Shown here: positions 36,401 through 43,129 of the stretch, one piece after another
Position numbering within the stretch: the first letter of the stretch is position 1
How the letters are laid out: the number at the start of each line of letters is the position of its first letter
Source of the DNA: Alentia gelatinosa
Lineage: Eukaryota > Annelida > Polychaeta > Phyllodocida > Polynoidae
Direction of reading: 5' to 3'
Assembly (NCBI GenBank): GCA_950022655.1
Contig: OX465592.1
Span: 3,092,623-3,156,622, forward strand
Length of the DNA stretch: 64,000 nt
Notes under the pieces: model-generated
Told to the model about the DNA's origin: nothing
The model's database searches: none
Seen by the model: the letters and a program-made list of their open reading frames with translations, nothing else
Program-made: the position numbers and the translations under genes

Positions 36401-38477
36401 ATATGCTACGGAATGCTCCAATATGCTACAGAATGCTTCAGTATGCTACGGAATGCTCCAATATGCTATAGAATGCTTCAGTATGCTACAGAATGCTCCA
36501 ATATGCTACAGAATGCTCCAATATGCTACAGAATGTTTCAATATGCTACAGAATGCTTCAATATGCTACAGAATGCTCCAATATGCTACAGAATGCTCCA
36601 ATATGCTACAGAATGCTCCAATATGCTACAGAATACTCCAATATGCTACAGGATGCTCCAGTATGCTACAGAATGCTCCAATATGCTACAGAATGCTCCA
36701 ATATGCTACAGAATGCTTCAATATGCTACAGAATGCTCCAATATGCTACAGAATGCTTCAATATGCTACAGAATGCTACAGAATGCTCCAATATGCTACA
36801 GAATGCTTCAATATGCTACAGGATACTTCAATATGCTACAGAATGCTCCAATATGCTACGGAATGCTCCAATATGCTACAGAATGCTTCAGTATGCTACA
36901 GAATGCTCCTATATGCTTCAATATACTACAGGTGGAACAACAAAGTGGTTCGGATACCGTCGACGCTCTAACACTAGCATTGTAACCCTTGTATTGTTAA
37001 TGACCGCTGTAAATACGCGCCCATTTGTGGAATGAGGTTGTTTTTCTGTTGCGTTGACAACGGTTTATACAATATGTAACATCAAAATATGGATGGCGGC
37101 AGAATGCCAATATTCTGAGGGCGGGACCCGTTACGGGAACCGTCCTATTTCTAATACCTCCAGTTCCCCCCCATGACCAACAGGAACAAGTCACCCATGA
37201 CTAGACCCAAATAAGGTTGACTATAGGTAAAGTATTCACCCCTCATCTCCATTGATGGGTGACCAGCTGTTCTATCTTAATTGGCGAGGCACTGTGCTGT
37301 TAAGGATCCAGCGAATAAAGACTAAATTAAATGGCTGGACTTGAGAAACAGGGAAGCTCCACCGTGGAACTACTCCTAAATACACAGTTATAAAGTAAAG
37401 CTTTTTTTAAGGCATGCTAAGACATACACAGTTAAAGAGAAAGCGACAGCTGTTTTGAAGGTATGTAAAGATAAATGGGTATATATATTTATTGATTTCA
37501 GATTTGTTTCATACATGTCAAAGTATCCGCAGTTACAAATAACGACCCGTTGGTGAGAAACCCATGTTTGGAGACTAACAGGTTACAGGGCCGGGTACAC
37601 TGGTTAGGTTGCTCGATATATACCAAGCATCAAGTATATATTTCAATCTACTGTCTCAATGAAACATAGTTTGGCAGTATGTACGGGCATGTTCTATACT
37701 GTAACTTACAGCGAGTAATTGTTATAAGTTGTTATGATGAAACTATCTCACCCCAATATTTTCCTAACTTTAGCAACTCATACTCCACGGCCCTGAAGGT
37801 AGTGTACCCAATACTCAATGGCTAAGCGAGTGAGTTATTTTGTTGATTAATGTATACGGTGTGAGATAGATTCAGAAACCCACTCGATGAAAATAACTTG
37901 CTCCGCAAACGAGGTGGAATGCGGACTAAGTCATTTTCATCTCATGAGTTTCCTTATAATAGTCTTATTATATCCACAATATCTTAAAGAAACATAGTTC
38001 GGCAGTATATATACGGACATGTGCTATGCTGAAACTTATAGCGAGCAAGCCGAAATGTATGGACAAGTTGTTCTTATGATGATACTATCTCACCCTGGTA
38101 TTTTTCCTAACTTTAGGAGCTCATACTCCATGGCCGTGTAGGTAGTGTACACAATACTCAATTGGGATAATGAGGTGAGTTATTTTATTGATTATTAACA
38201 TTCCTGATCATGTATAATGGGTGAGATGAAATCAGAAACATACTCAATGAAAATAACTTGGTCTGAAATCCACTTACTGCTTACGTAGCAGTCAAACTCA
38301 GTGGAGTTTCCTTCTAAATACCGCATGAAAGGCAGAGTCCAAGCAATTGCAAGCAGACGACATTTGAACTCGTAGAACCTACTCACCTGAACACGGCGTT
38401 GGGGCAAAGGTCATCAAAAAAAGTACTCCAAACGTCAGGAAAAGTCCGCATCTAGTCCTCATTGTATCACAAGCCAT
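9689..38477 (-). CDS. Gene B: CTLD-with-nested-WSC, CTLD2, mucin-like stalk, single-pass membrane receptor
   Basis: Fourteen coding exons join in frame to 760 residues (765 from the upstream start). Order: signal peptide (1-25); N-terminal half of CTLD1 (26-120); 9-residue microexon (121-129); WSC domain (130-226); C-terminal half of CTLD1 (227-276); complete CTLD2 (277-417); Thr-rich, then Asn/Gly-rich stalk (418-685); membrane helix (about 686-707); cytoplasmic tail to 760. Almost every junction is phase 1. The domains predict a surface glycan-binding receptor; ligand and cell type are unknown. Coding exons are GC-rich against AT-rich introns. It diverges from gene C and converges on gene A. 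The first and last exons are less certain than the middle twelve. Confidence 0.85.
10260..10478. mobile_element. MITE family 2 (GGGGCCCGTTTAATAATCTAGGAT), copy 1
   Basis: Inverted termini GGGGCCCGTTTAATAATCTA and TAGATTATTAACGGGGCCC, with nested complementary TACATGAAGACCC and GTCTACATGTA. About 219 bp, non-coding. Other copies at 39223, 46258 and 48238. Confidence 0.8.
10548..10806. repeat. Foldback around a (TA)28 microsatellite
   Basis: ACTGGTTCCCTGTCCAAT at 10552 pairs with GGACAGGGAACCAGCT at 10788. Between them lies an uninterrupted TA run at about 10722-10778, which may itself extrude as a cruciform. Confidence 0.6.
11133..11293. mobile_element. Pogo/Tigger-like MITE with TA target duplication
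   Basis: 161 bp with ends CAGTAGAACCCCGCGTAAGC and CACTTACGGGGTTCTACTG, flanked on both sides by TA, as expected for the Tc1/mariner/pogo group. Remnants of the same sequence occur at 41455-41525 and 52870-52935. Confidence 0.7.
11358..11470 (-). CDS. Gene B exon 13: cytoplasmic tail
   Basis: 113 nt, phase 2 in, phase 1 out, after TTTGTTGACAG. The tail NMMRVNPDTYDARKNAGQP continues to EEVYLPPSETGST. Three tyrosines occur, none in a canonical ITAM, ITIM or NPxY motif. EEVYLPP could be an SH2-type site, but that is only a guess. Confidence 0.85.
11471..11946. other. Gene B intron 12
   Basis: Mostly one foldback copy (about 11640-11815): arms TTTTGGTCAAAGTCTCCGTT and AACGATAACTTTGACCAAAA around AAGGCGAAGCCGAGTGAATA, followed by TTTATCTCACCCC. 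Confidence 0.6.
11947..12028 (-). CDS. Gene B exon 12: transmembrane helix
   Basis: 82 nt, phase 1 in, phase 2 out (GATAA/GTAAGT). It encodes VLIVVLAVLIIVIIAGVIIC, then VNQKKKD, a hydrophobic helix with a basic cytoplasmic anchor, giving type I topology with the signal peptide. Confidence 0.92.
12220..13181. mobile_element. DNA-transposon-like element with 29-bp inverted termini
   Basis: GGGCCCTGTTTCATAAGTAG at the left and CTTATGAAACAGGGCCC at the right continue pairing into GCGGAAGGTT/AACCTTCCGC. The 0.96 kb interior encodes no recognisable transposase and contains AT-rich microsatellites, so it is probably non-autonomous. Confidence 0.7.
13485..13905. mobile_element. Foldback element rich in TTGTCGTAGCC repeats
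   Basis: GGTGTCCACCAACAATGACA at the left pairs with TGTCGTGGTTGGTGGACGCC at the right. The interior repeats short CCTTGTCGTAG-type words on both strands, so nearly the whole 420 bp can fold. Non-coding. Confidence 0.65.
14075..14611 (-). CDS. Gene B exon 11: Pro/Thr and Asn-Gly-Thr repeat stalk
   Basis: 537 nt, 179 codons, phase 1 to 1. AVGPTPTTTPQPTP leads into about 85 residues made of NNNNGNT and NGNT units, then a Thr/Pro/Ser region (TEVTSQPTTQ) and a juxtamembrane SLSTFEI. Each Thr of the repeat is preceded by Gly-Asn, so no N-x-T sequon is formed. The antisense Leu/Val reading frame is a by-product of the repeat. Confidence 0.85.
14612..15327. other. Gene B intron 10
   Basis: Half of it is a MITE family 3 copy (14883-15252). 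The remainder is AT-rich with nothing recognised. Confidence 0.6.
14883..15252. mobile_element. MITE family 3 (GCGGCATTTCCACCTGCCGA), copy 2
   Basis: 370 bp, ends GCGGCATTTCCACCTGCCGA and TTGGCAGGTGGAAACGCCAC. The interior is near-identical to 21305-21672, so movement or duplication was fairly recent. Both strands show open frames, but these are repeat by-products. Confidence 0.8.
15328..15465 (-). CDS. Gene B exon 10: poly-Thr stalk built on a trinucleotide repeat
   Basis: 138 nt, phase 1 to 1. A run of about twelve Thr is encoded by an almost pure ACA/TTG-strand microsatellite, followed by PQPTTTVPTTTP and a second Thr run ending KRPTT. Length is probably polymorphic. The GTGCGA donor is not strong. 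Confidence 0.75.
15466..17005. other. Gene B intron 9
   Basis: Holds foldback copies at about 16045-16345 and 16555-16760, both with a GGCGAAGCCGAGTGA-type core and TTTATCTCACCCC or TTTTATCTTAGCC. 15640-15930 is AT-rich with nothing seen. Confidence 0.55.
17006..17134 (-). CDS. Gene B exon 9: Thr-rich stalk
   Basis: 129 nt, phase 1 to 1, after CTTCCTATAG. The peptide is dominated by Thr with Pro and Glu (PQTTTETITT, then TTEAPTTIPD), a typical O-glycosylated mucin-like spacer. The donor is G/GTAGAG. Confidence 0.85.
17745..18668. mobile_element. Composite foldback element with internal 185-bp direct duplication
   Basis: The ends CCCACCTACTACGACGGGCT and AGTTCGTGGTAGGTGGACAC are partly inverted. 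Inside, 17955-18139 and 18475-18656 are near-identical direct copies flanking the 330-bp dispersed repeat. The right end lies 21 bp from the donor of exon 8. Confidence 0.55.
18150..18471. repeat. 330-bp dispersed repeat, copy 2
   Basis: Runs from CCCAGAGGTTACTAG to GGGATACCTCAATAGG and aligns along its length with 5325-5655 and 34598-34912. It sits between two direct 185-bp copies of its host element. Confidence 0.65.
18690..18848 (-). CDS. Gene B exon 8: CTLD2, C-terminal third
   Basis: 159 nt, phase 1 to 1, the same length as gene C exon 8. FVYTDWEPDLQDYSKTRNC gives an EPD tripeptide at the EPN/QPD position, then WWTDENC and YYVCQY. Glu-Pro-Asp plus TDEN is compatible with calcium binding, but sugar preference cannot be read. 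A 39-bp minisatellite containing acceptor-like TTCTTTGTAG lies directly upstream. Confidence 0.93.
18850..19032. repeat. 39-bp minisatellite carrying splice-acceptor-like sequence
   Basis: About 4.6 units. Read on the gene's strand, each unit contains TTCTTTGTAG followed by ATGAGGAG, resembling the true exon 8 acceptor TTCTCTTGTAG/GTGAGAAG directly adjacent. Confidence 0.85.
19033..19528. mobile_element. Inverted-repeat element, about 495 bp
   Basis: ATTCTCCGATCCGGCCTGGA at the left and AAGCCGGATCGGAGAAT at the right are perfect complements over 15 bp. No coding capacity is evident. It abuts the minisatellite. Confidence 0.65.
20256..20519 (-). CDS. Gene B exon 7: CTLD2, N-terminal two thirds
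   Basis: 264 nt, phase 1 to 1. Features: QCSGTNYIRV, ERCVYVN, WYEARSKC, GGDLLAINS, a canonical SYWVGLN (WIGL motif) and RLWSWPTG at the exon end. Gene C encodes the same region in two exons with an added phase-2 intron. The intron after WPTG is where WSC is inserted in CTLD1. Confidence 0.93.
20520..21689. other. Gene B intron 6
   Basis: Contains a foldback copy (20576-20800) with AAGGCGAAGCCGCGTGAATT and GTTAAGTCTATGG, a truncated MITE family 3 copy (21119-21225) and a full one (21305-21672). A near-copy of 14810-14880 precedes the full MITE, so more than the MITE was duplicated. Confidence 0.6.
21305..21672. mobile_element. MITE family 3, copy 3, next to a splice donor
   Basis: GCGGCATTTCCACCTGCTGA to GTTGGCAGGTGGAAACGCCG. 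Almost identical to 14883-15252. On the gene strand it begins 17 nt after the exon 6 donor. Confidence 0.82.
21690..21839 (-). CDS. Gene B exon 6: C-terminal half of CTLD1
   Basis: 150 nt, phase 1 to 1. It resumes the CTLD at YALWARNQPNYYDNQQFCG and continues to LLDETC and SMCEI: the long-loop QPN motif plus the three C-terminal CTLD cysteines, able to pair with exon 2 across the WSC insert. QPN differs from the EPN or QPD of characterised mannose or galactose lectins. A 370-bp MITE starts 17 nt past the donor. Confidence 0.92.
21840..22246. other. Gene B intron 5
   Basis: A fragment of the foldback family (GACAAGGCGAAGCCGCGTGA, 21911-21970) is present. The rest is AT-rich with nothing recognised. 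Confidence 0.55.
22247..22397 (-). CDS. Gene B exon 5: WSC domain, second half
   Basis: 151 nt, phase 0 in, phase 1 out. NGDECYCGYTHGD is followed by ECNVKC and the terminal SSQMCGGNGLNLVF signature, supplying the remaining five WSC cysteines. Exons 4 and 5 together form a phase 1-1 module. Confidence 0.93.
23102..23335 (+). mobile_element. tRNA-derived SINE
   Basis: The head has a box A-like TGGCTAGGGGGTAGG, the anticodon-arm-like GTTCGCCTCGAGC and a box B-like GGTCGTGGATTCCAACCC, spaced as in a tRNA. TAGGTCATACCAAAGAC, typical of invertebrate tRNA-SINE bodies, follows. No clear A-tail. Box B is degenerate (ATTCCAACC), so it is probably an inactive copy. Confidence 0.7.
23365..23577. mobile_element. 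Foldback element adjacent to a splice donor
   Basis: Arms ATCTAGTGCGTATGTGTCAG and CTGACGAATACGCACTAG pair, extended by AACCAATCA/TGATTGGTT. It ends 24 nt from the exon 4 donor on the gene strand. Confidence 0.65.
23603..23742 (-). CDS. Gene B exon 4: WSC domain, first half
   Basis: 140 nt, phase 1 in, phase 0 out. It begins GERIIKPQGCFTD and ends in the WSC signature CITACTGYSYAALQ, carrying the first three of eight expected cysteines. WSC domains are putative carbohydrate-binding modules known from yeast Wsc sensors, polycystin-1 and kremen. The residue split after ALQ matches gene C exactly. Confidence 0.93.
24325..24570. repeat. Foldback superfamily copy with a strong hairpin
   Basis: ATCTTACCCCAGTATTTTTC to GGGGTGAGATAAAATCAG forms one inverted pair. 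Then CACTCGATGAGAATAACTTG and TCTCGTGGGT form a second stem whose inner arms (GGTCCGTACTCC/GGAGTACGGACC) are perfect. Relatives at 37740, 38088 and 48541. Confidence 0.65.
26135..26331. mobile_element. MITE family 1, copy 3
   Basis: 197 bp with well-preserved ends AAGGCCCGTTTCCATTGGCT and GCCAATGGAAATGGGCC. The core contains CACCGATATACAGTCAGGAA and TTAGGAGAACACAGAAAATC. Non-coding. Confidence 0.82.
28206..28232 (-). CDS. Gene B exon 3: 27-nt microexon (DCASCGGIA)
   Basis: A symmetric phase 1-1 microexon between TTTGATTTCAG and GTAAGG adds nine residues with a CxxC pair between the CTLD1 half and the WSC domain. Frame and splice sites fit exactly. No equivalent was found in gene C, so it may be optional or gene-specific. 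Confidence 0.75.
28233..29867. other. Gene B intron 2
   Basis: Contains a repeat relative (28300-28450), two foldbacks of the AGGGGTAGGATAA type (28900-29350, 29360-29640) and a 116-bp-spaced duplicate of the exon 2 donor region (29745-29792). Confidence 0.6.
29745..29792 (-). repeat. Duplicate of the exon 2 end and splice donor
   Basis: The segment TCACCGGAAACCCATCGCTA and onward matches the exon 2 3' end and its GTGAG donor with few changes, 116 bp into the intron. It could act as a decoy or alternative donor. Confidence 0.8.
29868..30152 (-). CDS. Gene B exon 2: N-terminal half of CTLD1
   Basis: 285 nt, phase 1 to 1. It has the long-form CTLD start (ACKST..NNNCYEVV), helix 1 with its Cys (EAREDC), a divergent WIGL-type strand (LLIGGTEE) and stops exactly after VWRWVSG, the W-x-W-x-x-G region preceding the long loop. 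The CTLD fold is incomplete without exon 6. The donor CCG/GTGAGT is duplicated 116 bp into the intron. Confidence 0.9.
31420..32360. repeat. Nested tandem duplication, about 120-bp and 450-bp periods
   Basis: GAGTGATTGAATACTCCGTT with TATAACATCTACC and TGCTGCCTCGTTAAATGTAT recurs four to five times. Between copies, two versions of a foldback (GGGGTCGTTGCTCC to GGTGTAACGACCCCCTGG; 31628-31895 and 32092-32345) are inserted or co-duplicated. Confidence 0.7.
34070..34205. repeat. Near-perfect palindrome (GACTGGTTTCAGA family)
   Basis: GACTGGTTTCAGACAAACGC and TATCTGAAACCAGTC are the ends, and the arms continue through TATGCTCCTCGGAGTTGAC. Relatives lie at 35105-35215, 42680-42805 and, diverged, 57080-57195. 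Almost the whole copy folds into one stem. Confidence 0.75.
34598..34912. repeat. 330-bp dispersed repeat, copy 3
   Basis: CCAGAGGTTACTAAACTCCC to GGGATACCTCAATAGGGTCT, the most diverged of the three copies, with a small deletion near its left end. Confidence 0.65.
35347..35610. mobile_element. Foldback element, 260 bp, copy 2
   Basis: TTAAGGGCTGATTCCACCAA and TCCTGGTGGAAACACCCTTT pair. The interior matches 8897-9157 (GCAGCATCTGGCTGCATCTT, CGAGTCAACAAATCGGCCAT). A left-end fragment is also at 52750-52780. Confidence 0.68.
35936..36930. repeat. 20-bp satellite array (about 49 units)
   Basis: Unit ATATGCTACAGAATGCTCCA with point variants. Because 20 is not a multiple of three and the unit has no stop, all three forward frames stay open, which produces long but meaningless reading frames. 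A higher-order duplication is visible: the variant pattern at 36111-36247 recurs 420 bp later. Confidence 0.95.
37740..37960. repeat. Foldback superfamily copy
   Basis: TATCTCACCCCAATATTTTC pairs with GGTGTGAGATAGATTC, and CACTCGATGAAAATAACTTG pairs with AAGTCATTTTCATCTCATGA. A second, similar copy follows at 38088-38320; the intervening text (ATAGTTCGGCAGTATATATA) is also repeated, so the unit was probably tandemly duplicated. Confidence 0.6.
38387..38477 (-). CDS. Gene B exon 1: signal peptide
   Basis: Two in-frame ATGs, at 38477 and 38462, precede a hydrophobic core (LFLTFGVLFLMTFA) and a small-residue cleavage region (PTPCSG). The exon ends at TTCAG followed by GTGAGT, phase 1. A TTATTATTGCAG acceptor lies one base before the upstream ATG, suggesting a spliced 5' UTR; without splicing, an out-of-frame upstream ATG near 38570 opens a 33-codon reading frame. 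Confidence 0.8.
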
Positions 38478-38609
38478 GCTGCAATAATAACAATGATAAT
38501 AATCCAAGCGTAACCGAACTCCGAAAGAAACAAAAATTGGGATAGAAGTAGTCCAAGGGAACGCTCATGGAACGCTTGCGCTGCTGGTTCTTGTTGGAAC
38601 CTGTGTGGG

Positions 38610-38780
38610 GCAGTGAGGAGTACCCGGCGGCGGCTCGCTTTATAAACTCGACTTGCTGACTCAATCTCCAGTCATAGGCAAATGTTAGCACGCCGCTGGA
38701 GCTAACATGTGGGCTTGTTGTGGACACCTTCTCTGCGTCGTCAAGGCTCAAAGCCGCCGGAAACTATGACGTCACTCACA
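38610..38780 (-). promoter_or_regulatory. Gene B core and proximal promoter
   Basis: On the minus strand a TATA box (TTTATAAAG, 38638-38646) lies about 165 bp before the initiation codons, with an initiator-like CTCACTG about 25 bp further on. Upstream are an AP-1 type TGAGTCA (38657-38663) and a perfect CRE palindrome TGACGTCA (38767-38774). The area is GC-rich. The site set suggests inducible transcription, but binding is not shown. Confidence 0.6.
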
Positions 38781-39222
38781 GCTTGGGGATTTCTGACGCT
38801 TGTACCCGGGTCGCGCCGCACGTATGAAGTGCCAGACGCCGGGAACAAGTTAGCGGTGGAACGCGCGGTACGGATTTGTGGCGTTCGCGCCCGGACGGTG
38901 GTTACCCGGATGTAGGTGTTAATGGGCGTGGTGTGTGGAAAACAATAGGTCTGAATAGGGATGCGTTGTCACGTTAATTAGTATCATAATTAGATTAATT
39001 TCGATACAAAGGATGGGGGGATTAATTAGTAAAATATTACTATAATTGCATGACAATGTTTGGGGAAAAAAGAGATCATTTGATACTATGATATTGAAGG
39101 AATATGATGCTGCAATGAAATTGAATGCCTCATTTATTGATATAAGGCAAAGTTTTGGCTTCTTTTTTTCTCATGAAACCCTAATCAATTATCTTGATGA
39201 ACTTTCTCTATCTAACCAACCA

Positions 39223-39559
39223 GGGGCCCGTTTAATAATCTAGGATCATAAATGAAGACCCTTTTCTGTACCTCGTACAAGGGTTGTCGTTTAATAATAA
39301 TCTAGGATGGTACATGAAGACCCCTTTTCTGTACCTCGTACAAGGGTAATCGTTTAAAAGTAATCTAGGATCGTACATGAAGACCCTTTTCTGCACCTTG
39401 TACATGGGTCATCGTTAAATAATATTTAAGTCTGCTTGCTAAGACAGCCGTCCATAGGGTCGTCCATAAGTTTTAAATAAAGTTGACTCACATTGTCCCT
39501 GAGTATCTTGGCGTACAGAAAAGGGTCTACATGTACGATCCCGGATTACTAAAGGGCCG
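39223..39559. mobile_element. MITE family 2, copy 2, with triplicated left arm
   Basis: The left arm (TAATCTAGGATCGTACATGA and onward) occurs three times in tandem from 39232 to about 39400, before one right arm ending GATCCCGGATTACTAAAGGG. Internal duplication of a MITE arm is unusual. Confidence 0.75.
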
Positions 39560-40439
39560 CAGTCTGACTTATACAGGGAAAACCAAAGCAATAATTTTAA
39601 CACGTAAATCTGCATTTTGAAGACGAATTCATGGAGTAGTTGAGAGGGTGGTATTGATAAGTGAAAAAAGCCCGGTGTCTACCTACGACGATAGCAATTT
39701 ACGATCTTCCCATGCACTACAACGCATAATGTCAACTAGGAGCCAAAAGTATGTTCATCACAGATGAATGAGCCTGCAATTATAAATGAATAACAATTAA
39801 AAGGTTTGAGTGAGATTTAGCCTATGGATAGTTTTCTGTAACCCACCTGCACCCAGCCAACTTGTCATTTCTCTAACTGCCTGAGTCTAGGATCAAAACA
39901 TATCAAGCAACAGTGGGTCAATGAGGTATTTTGGTCTTGAGTGATTGATCATGGTCAGCTAGGCACACCACTATACCCTGAGACACTGGCTCCCTGCTCT
40001 GTTCTCACTATCACAATGAACAACATGCAGATGGTAAAGGGATAGTTTTCTTGAAGCACACTGAAAGTTCAATGTGACCATTCTAACCCTGACTCTAACC
40101 TCTAGATGATGTATTTAGCACGTGCAAGCACGCTCTAAAAAACATAGATAATCTGGAACCTCTTTATGTTACACAAACATCTAGACTAGGCACATCGGCG
40201 CGTATCGTAATGTCTTATTCGATACATAGTAGACGATTATACATATTCCTTTTATTCCACTCTTTATTCACCGCTGCTGTTGCTTGAAGAGCGATTCTTG
40301 TGCGATCTCACCAATAAAACCTTTACAATAAAAAGATATTGGAGTTCAGTTGACGCCAGGCCTAAGTATAGATTGTCGTTGTGGTTAATATCCTATTCCC
40401 CTTTCATTGTGGGTATTTTCCGCCACTGAACAGTATATT

Positions 40440-40645
40440 AGAGCGTGTATTGGTTGCCGCCCAGTGACACCGCCTCCCGCTCTCCTCTCACCGCCCCGAC
40501 ACGCTCCCTGGCCGGGGGAGGGAGGCTTCCACTCCCGGTCTCCCTCTCCCTCTCCGGACTGGGTCTGTTGCCATGACAACGTGACAACAACTCCCCCGGG
40601 GCGGCCGGGTGTTTGGCGTCTGCCTTGTCCAGGTACCATGGAAAC
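40440..40645. promoter_or_regulatory. GC-rich patch with an RFX X-box
   Basis: GTTGCCATGACAAC (40567-40580) is one mismatch from the symmetric RFX X-box. It lies in a GC- and CpG-rich stretch that stands out from the AT-rich surroundings, between divergent genes. It could be an enhancer or an unannotated promoter. No exon can be attached to it. Confidence 0.45.
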
Positions 40646-40756
40646 GCGAGCGGGTCTTCTGAAATATGTATGGGGTTCACGGGGGTGAGGGAAAGGGGAT
40701 AGGGCGGGGGAGGTGAGGCGGAACGGTGCTAACCATCCTGGGAGTACCTTCTCTCG

Positions 40757-41372
40757 GCCGGCCTTCGCCGCCCTGCCTTCTCTTCCCTACCTCTCAACCC
40801 TGCCTCCCTCACCCTACCTCCCCAATCCAGCCTCCCCCACCCTACCTCCTCAGCCCTGCCCCCACCACCCTGCCTCCCCAATCCAGCCTCTACCTACCCT
40901 ACCTCCCCCACCCTGTCCCCACCACCCTACCTCCCCAATCCAGCCTCCCCTACCCTGCCTCCCCCACCCTGCCCCCACCACCCTACCTCCCCCATCCAGC
41001 CTCCCCCCACCCTACCTCCCCAATCCAGCCTCCCCCCACCCTACCTCCCCAATCCAGCCTCCCCTACCCTGCCTCCCCCACCCTGCCCCCACCACCCTAC
41101 CTCCCCCATCCAGCCTCCCCCCACCCTACCTCCCCAATCCAGCCTCCCCCCACCCTACCTCCCCAATCCAGCCTCCCCCTACCCTGCCTCCCCCACCCTG
41201 CCCCCACCACCCTGCCTCCCCAATCCAGCCTCCCCCTACCCTGTCCTCCCCCACCCTACCTCCCCACCCTGCCACCCCAAACCTGCCCCCCCAACCCTGC
41301 CTCCCCAACCAAGCCTCCCCCACCCTACCTCCCCCAACACTGCCTTCCCTCACCCTGCCTCCCCCCACCTTA
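40757..41372. repeat. C-rich minisatellite (about 30-bp unit)
   Basis: Units such as CCCTACCTCCCCAATCCAGC and CTGCCTCCCCCACCCTGCCC repeat some 20 times. The complementary strand has many G-runs. The long Pro/Leu/Ser reading frames here are repeat translations, not genes. Confidence 0.9.
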
Positions 41373-41829
41373 AGATATTAGAAAAAGGATCTACCATCCT
41401 TTCTGTCTCCGCAACATATCGGGATATAACTTTTGCCCATTGGCCCGAAGTAACTTGAATACCCCGCGTAAGCGGACACTTTGCCCCGAAAGGGTGGGTG
41501 CCCGCTCAAGCAGGGTTTTACTGTACATGTATATTTATACTAAGTGTATTGTGCTGAACCCTCTTTTAGAGGTAACAGATAAGAATAGGAAAGACCCCTC
41601 TCTACACTCCTACCTCCACCATTTACTCATTCCCCTCCCCCTACACACACACACTCGTGCATTCACTCACTGTGCACCTCGGCAGAGTCTGGGTCAACGT
41701 CAGGACGACTGCTCGTGAACCAAGGCAACCGTTAAGTGTCTGTCGTGAATATTTAACTGCGCCTCAGAGAGTGTTGTTTTTGTGTTGTTTAGGGAGTCAC
41801 AGTGGGTCTGAGTACTGGGTCACTATCAT

Positions 41830-42545
41830 TATCCACCTCATACAGAGTGGCCATAGAAAACACATAGGGAGTGTGTATCACCATACCCAGAGCATACAGA
41901 TATATCCACCTAATACAAAATGTCCATAGACAACACATAGGGAGTGTGTATTACAATACCCGGAGCATACAGATATATCCACCTTATACAAAGTGGCCAT
42001 AGAAAACACATAGGGAGTGTGTATCACCATACCCGGAGCATACAGATATATCCACCTAATACAAAGTGTCCATAGAAAACACATAGGGAGTGTGTATCAC
42101 CATACCAAGAGTATACAGATATATCCACCTAATACAAAGTGTCCATAGAAAACACACAGGGAGTTTGTATGGACATACCCGACATATGCAGATATATCCA
42201 CCTCATACAGAGTGTCAATAGAAAACACACAGGGAGTGTGTATGGACATACCCGACATATGCAGATATATCCACCTCATACAGAGTGTCCATAGAAAACA
42301 CACAGGGAGTTTGTATGGACATACCCGACATATGCAGATATATCCACCTCATACAGAGTGTCCATAGAAAACACACAGGGAGTTTGTATGGACATACCCG
42401 ACATATGCAGATATATCCACCTCATACAGAGTGTCAATAGAAAACACATAGGGAGTGTGTATTAACATACCAAGAGTATACAGATATATCCACCTAAAAC
42501 AAAGTGTCCATAGAAAACACACAGGGAGTATGTATGGACATATCC
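41830..42545. repeat. 73-bp minisatellite (about 10 units)
   Basis: Each unit contains ATATATCCACCTAATACAAA, GTGTCCATAGAAAACACATA and GGGAGTGTGTAT. Two variants alternate (CCCGGAGCATACAG and CCCGACATATGCAG). Single dispersed relatives occur near 19690-19810 and 32500-32640 in inverse orientation, so the array grew from part of a dispersed element. Confidence 0.9.
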
Positions 42546-43129
42546 AGCGGATATGGATATGTTGTATGCTCCGGGTGGCGCATACGGAAAAATAGTGCCC
42601 ACAGAAAAATAGTGTATAACTAAAACAAACTGATATTGACATGCCACTTGTCCAGAAAAGGTGGATAATAAATACAGTATTGACTGGTTTCAGATAAAAG
42701 CAGTTGCTCCTCAGAGTTCACTCTCCGCAATATCCTTGCATACCCTTGAATATTACTACGCGTCAACTCCTCGGAGCATGCGGCCGCTTGTATCTGAAAC
42801 CAGTCTATGTTGTGTATTTATGGTGCAGAGACTTAGAGTACAACCTGTGAAGGAAATAATGGCCGTATCAAGTTCTACGTCATGAAACATGATACTGAAT
42901 GAAATATTATATACAGTAATGATTACTAGATGCCATAATGGGTGGTCATAGTTCATTAAAATGTATCAAGAAAATATATACATATGTGATATATCTAGAG
43001 GTTTCTGACTGGCTGCCTGTGTCACGTTTACCGTGGAATTCATGATTTTGGCTTCCAGGCTACAGGTTTGCTGGTTCTCGCCTGTGTACTGAGCCCCCTA
43101 GCGGATGACCGGGGAGACCTTCTTATGCC

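Larger units (their letters stand above)
30153..38386. other. Gene B intron 1
   Basis: 8.2 kb between the signal peptide and CTLD1. It holds tandem duplications (31420-32360), foldbacks (33165-33440, 33960-34210, 35100-35220, 35347-35610, 37740-37960, 38088-38320), the third 330-bp repeat (34598-34912) and a 20-bp satellite (35936-36930). No additional exon is supported. Confidence 0.6.

Noticed and set aside
35936..36930. CRISPR-like array
   Set aside because: Contiguous 20-bp units without unique spacers in a eukaryotic intron.
35963..37035. Long Met/Leu/Gln/Cys-rich reading frames in the 20-bp array
   Set aside because: All three frames are open because the unit lacks stops; there are no splice signals or domain, so this is a translated satellite.
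40713..41381. Pro-rich proteins of about 220 residues
   Set aside because: Two overlapping frames are equally open over a C-rich minisatellite; no coding evidence outside the repeat.
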